In this document: positions 7,087-15,161 of the stretch, piece by piece
Numbering within the stretch: the stretch's first letter is position 1
How the letters are laid out: each line of letters starts with the position of its first letter
Assembly: GCA_040218535.1 (NCBI GenBank)
Contig: JAVJRG010000012.1
Span: forward strand, 124,001-188,000
Direction: 5' to 3'
Length of the DNA stretch: 64,000 nucleotides
Origin: Lacipirellulaceae bacterium
GTDB lineage: Bacteria > Planctomycetota > Planctomycetia > Pirellulales > Lacipirellulaceae
The notes under the pieces: model-generated
Told to the model about the DNA's origin: nothing
Database searches by the model: none
What the model saw: only the letters and a program-made list of their open reading frames with translations
Translations under genes and position numbers: made by a program

Positions 7087-8229
7087 TCAGCCTACTTCTT
7101 TCGTTTGCATCGCCCATTCAACGAGGAGTCGCTGGTATTGCTCAAACGCAGCTCCCCCTGCGTTCTTGGTTCTGGCATAGCCTTCCCGTAGAAGCACGGG
7201 GCCACGCTCCAGTGCTAAGCCAAGGTTTGACTCTAGCTGATGGTTTGAGAGAACAGGTTTGATCCTGCGTCGCGAAGTTTGCTGAGAATTTGGGGTTCGC
7301 TTTGCGGTTCGAGTCGCTACACGCTTGCGGCCTTTTTTGCCGTCTGCCCAAGCACGCGATGCTGGCCCTGCGTTGAACCGGACAACAGGCTCTCCAGCGT
7401 TTTTCCCGAACACATAAGACATCGGAGCAGTCTCTACGATCCCGTGCATGACGAGTTCTTCAACAGCTGGTTTGAGCTGATGCTTGTACTTTCGTGCTGG
7501 GTAATTCCTGTTCAGACCAATCTTCTCGCGACACAAATACTCAAGCGGAAACGCAAGACGCTTGCGACAGAAGAACCGTTTCTCTAAGAATCGGTAGAGT
7601 CGCCTAGCCGCTGGGCTCTTGAGCGTGAGGTAGAGATCCCAATCGAAGCTACGCTTGTATGTACCTCTGAAGCTCTCGCAGATTTCGCCTGCGAACAGAA
7701 GCCATGTTAGTCCATTTTGGCAGCCTCGCCGTGTGTTAACTTCCCACTGAATGAGCTTTAAGGGAGCAAATTGCACCGTCTTCCAAGCATCGCCATAGCG
7801 CCACAGGTCGCAGTCAATCGAGAGTCTTGACCACTTTTGAATCGATCTGCGAATCCGCTGAATTTCACGTTGTCGATTCTTCGTTTCAGTTCCCCCCAAG
7901 GTTCGCCAAAGGTCAACGAGGCGAAAGCCGAGCGTGCTTTTTTTGAACTTATCGCTTTCGTATTTCAGCTTGAGAAGAGCAAGCAGTACGTCAACGTCTT
8001 TCCAAGTTGGTGCCCAGTCTCGGGCGGGAAGGTTCCTATCGAGCGGTCGAACTAAGTAAGTGCGATTGATTCGCTTCCCGAGTGATGCATCCCTTACTGA
8101 ATCGCTAAAACAGATGCCGCTGCTTGAAGTGCTTTGCGTTACGCTCCCAACGAGCGGTATCTCGCAAAGGTTCAATTCATCGTAGGCAAAGTTTCTCCAG
8201 TTGCTCGCAATCCCGCCATCTACATACAT
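7087..8229 (-). CDS. Plasmid-type replication initiator (RepA / RPA family)
   Basis: A 380-residue protein resembling the replication initiator protein A family found on plasmids and integrative elements. Typical features are the aromatic winged-helix-like stretches TWLLFAGEICESF, SFDWDLYLTLKSPAARRLYRFLEKR and RKYKHQLKPAVEELVMHGIVE, followed by a basic C-terminal tail (KKGRKRVATRTAKRT). It is convergent with ardC, 37 bp apart. It implies that the element can replicate autonomously, or once did. No iterons were recognised next to it; the 590-bp gap upstream of its start is the natural place for an origin. Confidence 0.75.
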   Translation of the reverse strand: MYVDGGIASNWRNFAYDELNLCEIPLVGSVTQSTSSSGICFSDSVRDASLGKRINRTYLVRPLDRNLPARDWAPTWKDVDVLLALLKLKYESDKFKKSTLGFRLVDLWRTLGGTETKNRQREIQRIRRSIQKWSRLSIDCDLWRYGDAWKTVQFAPLKLIQWEVNTRRGCQNGLTWLLFAGEICESFRGTYKRSFDWDLYLTLKSPAARRLYRFLEKRFFCRKRLAFPLEYLCREKIGLNRNYPARKYKHQLKPAVEELVMHGIVETAPMSYVFGKNAGEPVVRFNAGPASRAWADGKKGRKRVATRTAKRTPNSQQTSRRRIKPVLSNHQLESNLGLALERGPVLLREGYARTKNAGGAAFEQYQRLLVEWAMQTKEVG

Positions 8230-8818
8230 AGGTCTCTATCAATCCTCTTTCTTTTTATTAGTTTAATGATTCTTTAGGCGAATCGATTCGTGAAACTTTT
8301 CGAGGGCTTAGCTTCTATTTTTGTCCAGCCAATGAGGTGTATTCGTCCAGGGTTTGAGGTCATAACGTCCTACTTCTGAGGAGAGGTGTCCGGCTATTGA
8401 GGTAGTTCCGCACCGCTCATGTTACCGTTCGTGCGACACCAATTTGGGTAGTTGCAGCCGCTTCGGTTGTTTATATGACACCATCCCGAGGACTTCGCTA
8501 GCTGGAATGTTTCTAGCCGAAAGACTCCCTCAGACTTCTCCAACAAAGACGGCAATTCGCCTTCTCCGTCTGCACCAGCCATCAATCGCCAGCCAGGGGT
8601 GAGCGACCGATGGCTGGCTCCGACGAAGACGGCGCATTTGACCCAATCTCCCCATTGCCCCCGCCAAGGGTTGCTCAAGGGTTTCAATCCTCTGGCGAAA
8701 ATGTCTGCTATGCGTCAGCCGCTGTTGGCACTAGCATCACAGGTAGAGAATCGCTTCCCGATTGAGTTGCATCAAAACGCTTGTTCTAGACTAGACCGAT
8801 GAATCAGGGAGTTCGCTA
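8230..8818. other. Gene-free 590-bp gap with inverted repeats, possible replication origin
   Basis: It lies between the 5' end of the RepA-like gene and the next plus-strand gene. The first part (8230-8330) is AT-rich. A 9-bp inverted repeat CCAGCCATC/GATGGCTGG spans 8575-8617. A 97-codon open frame on the minus strand (8394-8687) has unusual composition, no motif and no clear ribosome binding site, so I do not call it a gene. No tandem iterons were seen. Confidence 0.4.
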
Positions 8819-10369
8819 ATGCTAGTCAGCTTTCCAATAAACCGCGAGGCGGTGTGTCATTCGCTTAGAAATGCTATTTGCCTATTTGTATCAGCCGTGG
8901 TTCTCTCCGGCAGTAGCACGAGTGCAGTCGAAGTAAGGAAAACAATATCGTTCCCCTCGATAGAAACTCGTTTAGAGGACGAACTTCAACTTCCCGAAAT
9001 CATCGCCCAATTACCGGTTTGGTCGGTAAACGATAGTAAGACCGAGCGGCTGTCTCCGGACCAGTTCGTTTTGCCAGCAGGAGCAACTGTCAACTCTGCA
9101 CGGCTAGAGTTCGGAGTAAATATATCCGCTTTTCCGATGCTATTTGCAGCCGTCAGTCCTTTGAGTGCAGAAACCGACCTCCAATCGACTCGTACCGTCG
9201 CTGTTCAAATACTGGCGAACAACGAAAGCCAGTCCTTGCCATTGTTCGGCCATAATTCAATCACTCAAATGCGGCGATTCTACAGGCGACCATACCCCAG
9301 CACGTCGATGGGGTGGGACTTTCAGCCTAGACGCTTCTCGTTGAACCCAGACTTGATTTCCCGGTCAGCTGGATCTTCTAATTCCGCGCGGTTTGACTTC
9401 GGATTGAACCTTAGCTCAGCGATGCGTTTTGGGGGTGTTTGGAAAGGAGAGTGGTCAGGCTTAGTCAATGTGTTTGAGACTTCTTCGCTCGGATTGTCCT
9501 CTGCCCAGTTCATTCTTGACTACACACCACCCCTCAATCCAAACCTGCGTTCACAGACAAGTTCAACGCTCGACAGCCGAGGAGAACTTGTGGGTGAGGT
9601 AAACGGTGAGACATTCGACTTCGGAAAGCTACGCGTGGGAACGAGCGAGACGCGTAGCGTATCGCTTCGCAACTCAGGCCCACAAGAAAGCAGGCTAACA
9701 GGTACCATTGGCGGAATTCTAGACGACCCGCTCGGAAGCTTTTCCATCGTTAATGGTAAGTCGTTTGCTTCTCTTGCTGGCGGCGAATCGCAGACGAAAG
9801 ATGTATCCTATGTACCAGAGCAGTTTGGATCAGAATCAACTTATCTGGCAATCAACACCGGAGTTGACGATTTTTATCTTCCACTCAACGGTACAGGTAC
9901 TGGTCCTTTTTTCTCGTTGAGTAATGGGGCGAATACGCTGAACTTTGGACAAGTAGCCGCTGGTGAAGCTAAAGAGCTGAGCATTGAGCTGACCAATGAC
10001 CTGATTTCGCTGATCGACCGAAGCGGTGAGTTGCTGGAACTCACTGGTCTCACAATCTCTAGTGTAGAGGTCCTGGGAAACGGCTTCTCTGTAGACGCAT
10101 TCTCTCCTGTGGTCTTGCATGACAGCACAGGGTTTGACGTAACAAAGGCAATCAGTGTCAGCTTCGCCCCTCAGGATGCCACTGGCATATCCAGCGGTTT
10201 GCTTCGAGTCTTCACTGACCAGGAATCAGTCTTCGGTTCATCAGGGAGAATCTTTGAGATTGAGCTAAGTGCAACCGCTGTCCCTGAACCCTTATCAGGT
10301 AGCCTTTTTGCCACGGGTATCGCACTACTCGCTTGGCGAAGAGTTCGTTGTGCCGTTCTACCGAACTAG
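8819..10369 (+). CDS. Secreted PEP-CTERM protein with choice-of-anchor/ASH-like beta domains
   Basis: A 516-residue protein with an N-terminal signal sequence (hydrophobic residues about 14-34). Two beta-rich modules typical of abnormal-spindle/choice-of-anchor D folds follow (TFDFGKLRVGTSETRSVSLRNSG and LNFGQVAAGEAKELSIELTND). The C-terminus is a PEP-CTERM signal: VPEPLSGS, a hydrophobic stretch and the basic WRRVR. Such proteins are exported, processed by an exosortase and often anchored to extracellular polysaccharide. It is odd as cargo inside a mobile element; no partner gene is adjacent. The exact function is unknown. Confidence 0.75.
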   Translation: MLVSFPINREAVCHSLRNAICLFVSAVVLSGSSTSAVEVRKTISFPSIETRLEDELQLPEIIAQLPVWSVNDSKTERLSPDQFVLPAGATVNSARLEFGVNISAFPMLFAAVSPLSAETDLQSTRTVAVQILANNESQSLPLFGHNSITQMRRFYRRPYPSTSMGWDFQPRRFSLNPDLISRSAGSSNSARFDFGLNLSSAMRFGGVWKGEWSGLVNVFETSSLGLSSAQFILDYTPPLNPNLRSQTSSTLDSRGELVGEVNGETFDFGKLRVGTSETRSVSLRNSGPQESRLTGTIGGILDDPLGSFSIVNGKSFASLAGGESQTKDVSYVPEQFGSESTYLAINTGVDDFYLPLNGTGTGPFFSLSNGANTLNFGQVAAGEAKELSIELTNDLISLIDRSGELLELTGLTISSVEVLGNGFSVDAFSPVVLHDSTGFDVTKAISVSFAPQDATGISSGLLRVFTDQESVFGSSGRIFEIELSATAVPEPLSGSLFATGIALLAWRRVRCAVLPN

Positions 10370-10531
10370 ACCCCGTTCACCTGGCTTGCTGGCCTCAGGT
10401 CCGCTTTAGAAGTGTTTGACCCAATGGAGAATATTACCTAGCTTGAGAGAGTCAGAAGCCGAGCCCTAGCTGTCGAGAACTCTCGTGACGCGTCACCGTG
10501 ATGCGTCCTCCTCCTGGGTCTGGAGACGAGA
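10370..10531. other. Short gap with nothing recognised
   Basis: No gene, hairpin or promoter could be supported here. GGAG at 10522 is the probable ribosome binding site of the next gene. Confidence 0.3.
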
Positions 10532-10819
10532 GTGACCGACAGAGGCGACAACTCGGTATGCGGGCACCGTGCCCGCCGCAATCGCCCCACTGAGGGCGTT
10601 CTGACCCGCTGGTTGAGCGTCGAGCAGATCCGAAAGCAGCAACGCATGCGTCGAGAGACGGTCGTAGCTGCCATGTTGTCCGGGGCACTGCCTTTTGAAC
10701 AACGCGGTCGCATTCGGTATGCGCGCGTGAGTGACGTTGAGGCGTGGGAAGAATCCCGCTTGGCCGGTGGTCAAGTTGCCAAAACGCTCGTTCATCCAGC
10801 ACTAGCTGGACTCGGCTAG
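10532..10819 (+). CDS. Excisionase-like helix-turn-helix DNA-binding protein
   Basis: A 95-residue protein with a MerR/Xis-type winged helix-turn-helix: LSVEQIRKQQRMRRETVVAAMLSGALPFEQRGRIRYARVSDVEAWEES. The last segment matches the usual R-R-RVR-SDVEAWL pattern of element excisionases and recombination-directionality factors. The GTG start at 10532 has GGAG 6 nt upstream. A strong intrinsic terminator follows it. In an element that also carries a tyrosine recombinase, an excision or regulatory role is likely. Confidence 0.65.
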   Translation: MTDRGDNSVCGHRARRNRPTEGVLTRWLSVEQIRKQQRMRRETVVAAMLSGALPFEQRGRIRYARVSDVEAWEESRLAGGQVAKTLVHPALAGLG

Positions 10820-10822
10820 CCC

Positions 10823-10858
10823 GCTGGGCCAAGCACTTTTTGGTGCCTCTGGCCCAGC
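10823..10858 (+). terminator. Intrinsic terminator after the excisionase-like gene
   Basis: A 9-bp stem GCTGGGCCA/TGGCCCAGC encloses a smaller GCAC/GGTGC stem and is followed by ACTTTTAAGG. It sits 4 bp after the stop codon of the HTH gene. Confidence 0.7.
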
Positions 10859-10915
10859 ACTTTTAAGGCTAGACAGCTCATTTGCCAGTCTAGGCATGCG
10901 GCTGGCTGGTTAGAG

Positions 10916-10968
10916 TCAATGGCGATAAAGCGTACGAAAAGGCGCTTTATGGCAGCTTTTACCATTGA
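10916..10968. promoter_or_regulatory. Nested inverted repeat upstream of hipBA
   Basis: Outer arms TCAATGG/CCATTGA enclose inner arms ATAAAGCG/CGCTTTAT. It lies about 80 bp upstream of the hipB start. Candidate HipB operator or other protein-binding site; a folded RNA is also possible. Confidence 0.45.
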
Positions 10969-11048
10969 TCGCGCATCTTACGACGCCTTAAAGGAATTAT
11001 ATTTGTGCACGTTCGTGCGCTTTGTGCTAAGATTGTGGTGTTAAGCGC

Positions 11049-11405
11049 ATGAAGGTGCACATTATGAACATCGAAAAGCTAAGCGATGATGCCATCCTCC
11101 AAGAGATTGGAGAGCGGCTCAAAAGAGCACGACTGAACCGTAACCTTACCCAGCAGTCCCTGGCGTCCAAGGCTGGAATTGGTCGCCGAACGCTACAGAA
11201 AGCGGAAGATGGTCAAGTCACGACACTTGAAACACTGGTGGCCATTCTTCGTGGCTTGGGCCTCATTTCTGAGTTAAACAGCTTCCTCCCCGAGACTCCA
11301 TTGAGTCCGGTCCAACTCGTGAAGCTTCAAGGCAAGACTCGCAAACGCGCATCTGGAAAACGCAAAACTGAGAAGGCTAAGAAGTCTTGGAAGTGGGGTG
11401 AGTAA
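11049..11405 (+). CDS. hipB: HipB-like XRE antitoxin
   Basis: DNA-binding antitoxin and autorepressor of a type II HipBA module. The 118-residue protein has an XRE helix-turn-helix at about residues 16-70 (IGERLKRARLNRNLTQQSLASKAGIGRRTLQKAEDG) and a Lys-rich tail. An ATG at 11064 is an alternative start. The stop codon overlaps the hipA start (TAATG), so the pair is translationally coupled. Upstream lies a nested inverted repeat and an AT-rich stretch with repeated GTGC motifs, probably promoter and operators. Confidence 0.8.
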   Translation: MKVHIMNIEKLSDDAILQEIGERLKRARLNRNLTQQSLASKAGIGRRTLQKAEDGQVTTLETLVAILRGLGLISELNSFLPETPLSPVQLVKLQGKTRKRASGKRKTEKAKKSWKWGE

Positions 11406-12733
11406 TGGCTGTTAAGGTAGCAAACGTTGTACTCTGGGGCTCAGCAATAGGTGCTGTCTCGTGGCTTGAGGAGCGCGAGTGTGCAGCGTTTGAGTACACG
11501 CCAGAGTTCCAGCGTAGTGGCATTGAACTAGCCCCACTCACAATGCCATTAGGACCGGAAATTCATACCTTCCCTTCCCTGGCAAAAGAATCGTTCTATG
11601 GATTGCCAGGTCTACTCGCTGATGCTTTGCCTGACAAGTTCGGAAACATACTCATTGATGAATGGCTTGTTCGGAGTGGACGCGACCTTACAAGTTTCAC
11701 TCCCGTTGAACGGCTCTGCTACGTTGGAGCACGTGGTATGGGGGCTCTAGAATTCGAGCCAGTACTTGGTGGCGCACGTGATCGTTCTACGAAGGTCGAT
11801 GTCGGGGATCTTGTCAGACTTGCGGCAGATGCCCTATCTCAAAAAAAGCAGCTTGATACTCGCCTTACCGGCAACTCAGAAGCAGACGTTGAGGCTATGC
11901 GAGACATTCTTCGCGTAGGAACGTCTGCTGGGGGAGCACGTGCCAAGGCAGTAATAGCTTGGAATGAGTCAACTGGTGAAGTTCGATCTGGTCAGATTGA
12001 AGCTCCTTCCGGATTCGGCTACTGGCTCCTTAAGTTCGATGGGGTAAGCGGCAATAGTGATAAAGAGCTTGAAGACCCAACCGGCTACGGAAAAATCGAG
12101 TATGCCTATCACTTAATGGCACAGGACGTTGGAATTGAGATGACAAAATGCCGCCTCTTTGAAGAGCACGGGCGAAGTCACTTTATGACAAAACGCTTTG
12201 ACCGAACCGATGATGGCGAGAAAGTATTCATGCAGTCCCTTTGTGCATTGGGACACTTCGACTTCAATCAAGCAGGAGCATATAGCTACGAGCAAGCGAT
12301 TGAGGTCGCTCAGCAGCTTGGACTAACAAGGACTGATTTTGAGCAGCTTTTTCTGCGGGCCACATTCAATATCATGGCTCGCAATCAAGACGACCACACT
12401 AAAAATATCGCCTTCTTAATGGATAAGTCGGGGGCATGGCGATTAGCACCGGCGTTCGATGTCATCTATAGCTACAACCCTGATGGTGCTTGGACGAGCC
12501 AGCATCAGATGAGCTTGAACGGCAAGCGTGACGGCTTCAACGTCAGTGACCTGCGTACGGTGGCTGATAGGTTTCGGCTGTTTCGTGGAAAGCGGCTCAA
12601 TGAGTTGCTTGCGAAAATCGACCGCACTCTATCGAGGTGGCCTAGTTTTGCTGAAACAGCTGGTGTTACTGAGAACACAGCTAATGCGATCTCCAAGCAG
12701 TTCCGTCGGCTAGATGGTCTTGGCGACGATTAA
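11405..12733 (+). CDS. hipA: HipA-family serine/threonine kinase toxin
   Basis: HipA toxins phosphorylate a translation factor (glutamyl-tRNA synthetase in Escherichia coli) and induce growth arrest. This 442-residue protein has the N-terminal HipA domain (FYGLPGLLADALPDKFGN). It then has the Ser-containing loop GTSAGGARAKAVIAW, in which S174 matches the autophosphorylation site. The catalytic segment is RNQDDHTKNIAF, with D329 and N334 as likely catalytic and metal residues, followed by PAFDVIYSY. All key residues look intact and the length is normal. It is coupled to hipB and convergent with the subtilase gene, 91 bp apart. It may stabilise the element or act as abortive infection. Confidence 0.87.
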   Translation: MAVKVANVVLWGSAIGAVSWLEERECAAFEYTPEFQRSGIELAPLTMPLGPEIHTFPSLAKESFYGLPGLLADALPDKFGNILIDEWLVRSGRDLTSFTPVERLCYVGARGMGALEFEPVLGGARDRSTKVDVGDLVRLAADALSQKKQLDTRLTGNSEADVEAMRDILRVGTSAGGARAKAVIAWNESTGEVRSGQIEAPSGFGYWLLKFDGVSGNSDKELEDPTGYGKIEYAYHLMAQDVGIEMTKCRLFEEHGRSHFMTKRFDRTDDGEKVFMQSLCALGHFDFNQAGAYSYEQAIEVAQQLGLTRTDFEQLFLRATFNIMARNQDDHTKNIAFLMDKSGAWRLAPAFDVIYSYNPDGAWTSQHQMSLNGKRDGFNVSDLRTVADRFRLFRGKRLNELLAKIDRTLSRWPSFAETAGVTENTANAISKQFRRLDGLGDD

Positions 12734-12824
12734 GATGGGGTTGAAGAATCGGACTGCATCCTTCAATGATTGTTTCCCACGACTTTCGGGCCATCTGAGA
12801 CTCTAACTAGGATGGCAACGATGA

Positions 12825-15161
12825 CTAGATTTGAATCCTGGTTTCGGCTTCGGTTCGAAGGCGAATAGGAGCGAGTGCTGGATACTCTTGTCGGATTTCA
12901 GTATAGAGGTCGCCTTCAAACTTTGCAGCTCGAAGCGTTACGATAACTACATAATCGAACCGTTCATGAGCACCATTTCGACCTATTGCATGCAGTGTCA
13001 TCAGCGGCGACTCTACTTTTTCGGCACGCTTTGACTTGGATCGTCGCACAATTGATTCCCATTTACAGTCAAGCCTTCGCTCTTCTTCGTCTTGGTAGGT
13101 ATTTCCTGACTCACTTAATGGCCAAGCTGATTGTTTCCACTTGCTCTTTAATAGTCTCTTGATTTCCGCCTGGTCATCGACCACGTGCAATCGCTTAGTC
13201 TTTTCTTTCGTACCCTTTGGAGGGCGAAACTCGTACTTTTGGGCATTAGGGTAAAATGTCTCTTCAAGGCAGCAGGACGTGTAATCGCCGGGATGCATCG
13301 GATCTACTGGGGCAAGTGCCGCTACGGTCCAGTGAACGTCAATCATTCCTGGAATCGTGACATTGGACGGCCATGGAATTGGTAGCTTCGCCATTCTTCC
13401 TGGCAGTATGTCTCCCTGGAAGACGACCGTTACTGAGTCATCTTCACAAAGCAGTACATCATCAATTGATTCAGGAAGACATCCGTGTCCAAGCAATGAG
13501 TCTGATTTCTTTGCTTGCTTGGCTTTGCCAGGGAAATTCGCGGCGTGCACCAAGAGGGCACGACCTAATAGGGCAGTACTTCTATCAAACAACGCAATTG
13601 CCTGAGCGTTAAGTCGCGATGCTAGCGGCGAAGCAAAACTAGTACCCCACCAAAGAACTTTCTCACTATCAGAAGTTGAAACCAAGTGAATTGGAGTATT
13701 GTCGCAGCCGCCAAACGCTGACAAGTCAGGCTTGACTTTTCCGCATTCGCGGCCTGGTCCTTGGCAAGAGTAAGGAGCATGAACAGGCTTGGCTGAGTCA
13801 AGTGTAAAGGCACCAACCCCAAGTCCATGGACTAAGTCTGCGGGACTTTGGATGCGCTCTTCCCCAACTACGTCGCCGTCGTTTCCCACTGCTACACAGA
13901 ATGCAACCTTGTGAGTAGTGGCGAGAGTGTCCAAGACGTACGTAAAACGCGAAAGTGTGTCGTCTTCTATAGGACCACGTGGGCCAAAACTAAGATTAAA
14001 TACCTTAATGTCGTTTCGAGCAGGCACGGCCTGTTCGATGACGTCAATCGCTTCAAACAAGTCAACATCTAATGGATCTGATGTTGGAAGTACACGAAAA
14101 CTAATAACAGAAACTGGTGGAGCAGGAAGCCTCTCCGTTGCCTTGAATGGGTTCAAAGGCCCATGCAAAATTGCACCCGCAACCGCCGTTCCGTGGGAAA
14201 CACATTCGCTATCTTCCGGCGTTTTTATCGAGTTCGCGTCATCTTGCTCAGCGTGTCCAGCCAGCAATTGGACACTTGGGTCAATTCCACCATCAAACAT
14301 TCCCACTTTAATGGTTGATCTTGTGGAGGTGGATGGCGGTTTGGGAGCTTTCGATTTCGGTGCGTTTCGTAAGCTGCTCAAGCCATCGAAGTGAAGAGGA
14401 TGGACGGACCTTAAAGGATTTGCTCCTGCAAGTTGATTCAAAGAAGCACGGTTCAAAAAGCATGACACAAACGTAGGGCCACCGGCGTAAGGGCGAATCT
14501 TGCTCTTTTCTGCGTCTATGTTGGACCATTCGAACAGCTCAAACAAGAACTCTGTTTGTCCTTTTTTCGCGTTCCGGCTTGGGTGGAGAATCAACTCAAC
14601 TCGACCTTCCGTCCAATCTTCTGAGAAACCTGCTAGTTGCTCATCAGTTGCGAGCGTGTCGAATCTTTCGATCCGCTGGATTTCTTCCCTAAACTTACGA
14701 GGAAGTGAGGATTCAGCACGGTCGAGTTGTGCAAGAAAACGGTCGAATCCAACGGGGGAGCTTTGCACGAACACGAGGCGTGCATCAACGCTAGTGATCT
14801 CTTCTTCAAGCTTTTTTTCAATCCTAGCCGTCTGTGCAACCTCTTTAATAGGCGACCGATAGTTGCGTGACCCAACGCTCTGGAGCTCAGGTACCTCGTC
14901 AAAAATTGTCGCTGGATCATATGACTTTGCTGTCACGTCTGGATGCAATCTCATGCAAAAGACGGCCTCTTCAGGAACCTTCTTTTCCGCCGGTAAATTT
15001 TCAAAAGAGCGGATTGCCTCGCTAACCCCAGACTTGATGCGATCTCTCGCTTCACCGTAAGAGCGCGGCGGCTCTTTGCTTCGTCCAGTCAACGTCTTCT
15101 TGATTGGCTCTATGTATTGTTCACCATTTCCAAGAATGAGGCGGCGTTGATTGTCAGCCAT
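12825..15161 (-). CDS. Cytoplasmic S8 subtilase, last gene of the ubiquitin-like operon
   Basis: Serine protease of 778 residues. The first 280 residues are an unrecognised, mostly helical region without signal peptide. The subtilase domain (about 283-530) has the catalytic triad D290 (KVGMFDGGID), H323 (SHGTAVAG) and S508 (GTSFASP), with oxyanion-hole N427 (AVGNDGD). A C-terminal beta-rich region follows. Lack of a signal sequence means it acts in the cytoplasm. Its ATG overlaps the stop of the AAA ATPase gene by 8 nt, so the two are coupled and probably work as partners. I infer that the ATPase presents substrates to it or controls it. Confidence 0.85.
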   Translation of the reverse strand: MADNQRRLILGNGEQYIEPIKKTLTGRSKEPPRSYGEARDRIKSGVSEAIRSFENLPAEKKVPEEAVFCMRLHPDVTAKSYDPATIFDEVPELQSVGSRNYRSPIKEVAQTARIEKKLEEEITSVDARLVFVQSSPVGFDRFLAQLDRAESSLPRKFREEIQRIERFDTLATDEQLAGFSEDWTEGRVELILHPSRNAKKGQTEFLFELFEWSNIDAEKSKIRPYAGGPTFVSCFLNRASLNQLAGANPLRSVHPLHFDGLSSLRNAPKSKAPKPPSTSTRSTIKVGMFDGGIDPSVQLLAGHAEQDDANSIKTPEDSECVSHGTAVAGAILHGPLNPFKATERLPAPPVSVISFRVLPTSDPLDVDLFEAIDVIEQAVPARNDIKVFNLSFGPRGPIEDDTLSRFTYVLDTLATTHKVAFCVAVGNDGDVVGEERIQSPADLVHGLGVGAFTLDSAKPVHAPYSCQGPGRECGKVKPDLSAFGGCDNTPIHLVSTSDSEKVLWWGTSFASPLASRLNAQAIALFDRSTALLGRALLVHAANFPGKAKQAKKSDSLLGHGCLPESIDDVLLCEDDSVTVVFQGDILPGRMAKLPIPWPSNVTIPGMIDVHWTVAALAPVDPMHPGDYTSCCLEETFYPNAQKYEFRPPKGTKEKTKRLHVVDDQAEIKRLLKSKWKQSAWPLSESGNTYQDEEERRLDCKWESIVRRSKSKRAEKVESPLMTLHAIGRNGAHERFDYVVIVTLRAAKFEGDLYTEIRQEYPALAPIRLRTEAETRIQI

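Noticed and set aside
8394-8687. 97-codon minus-strand frame upstream of repA
   Set aside because: No clear ribosome binding site, no motif, and it covers an inverted repeat. Kept as a possible origin rather than a gene.
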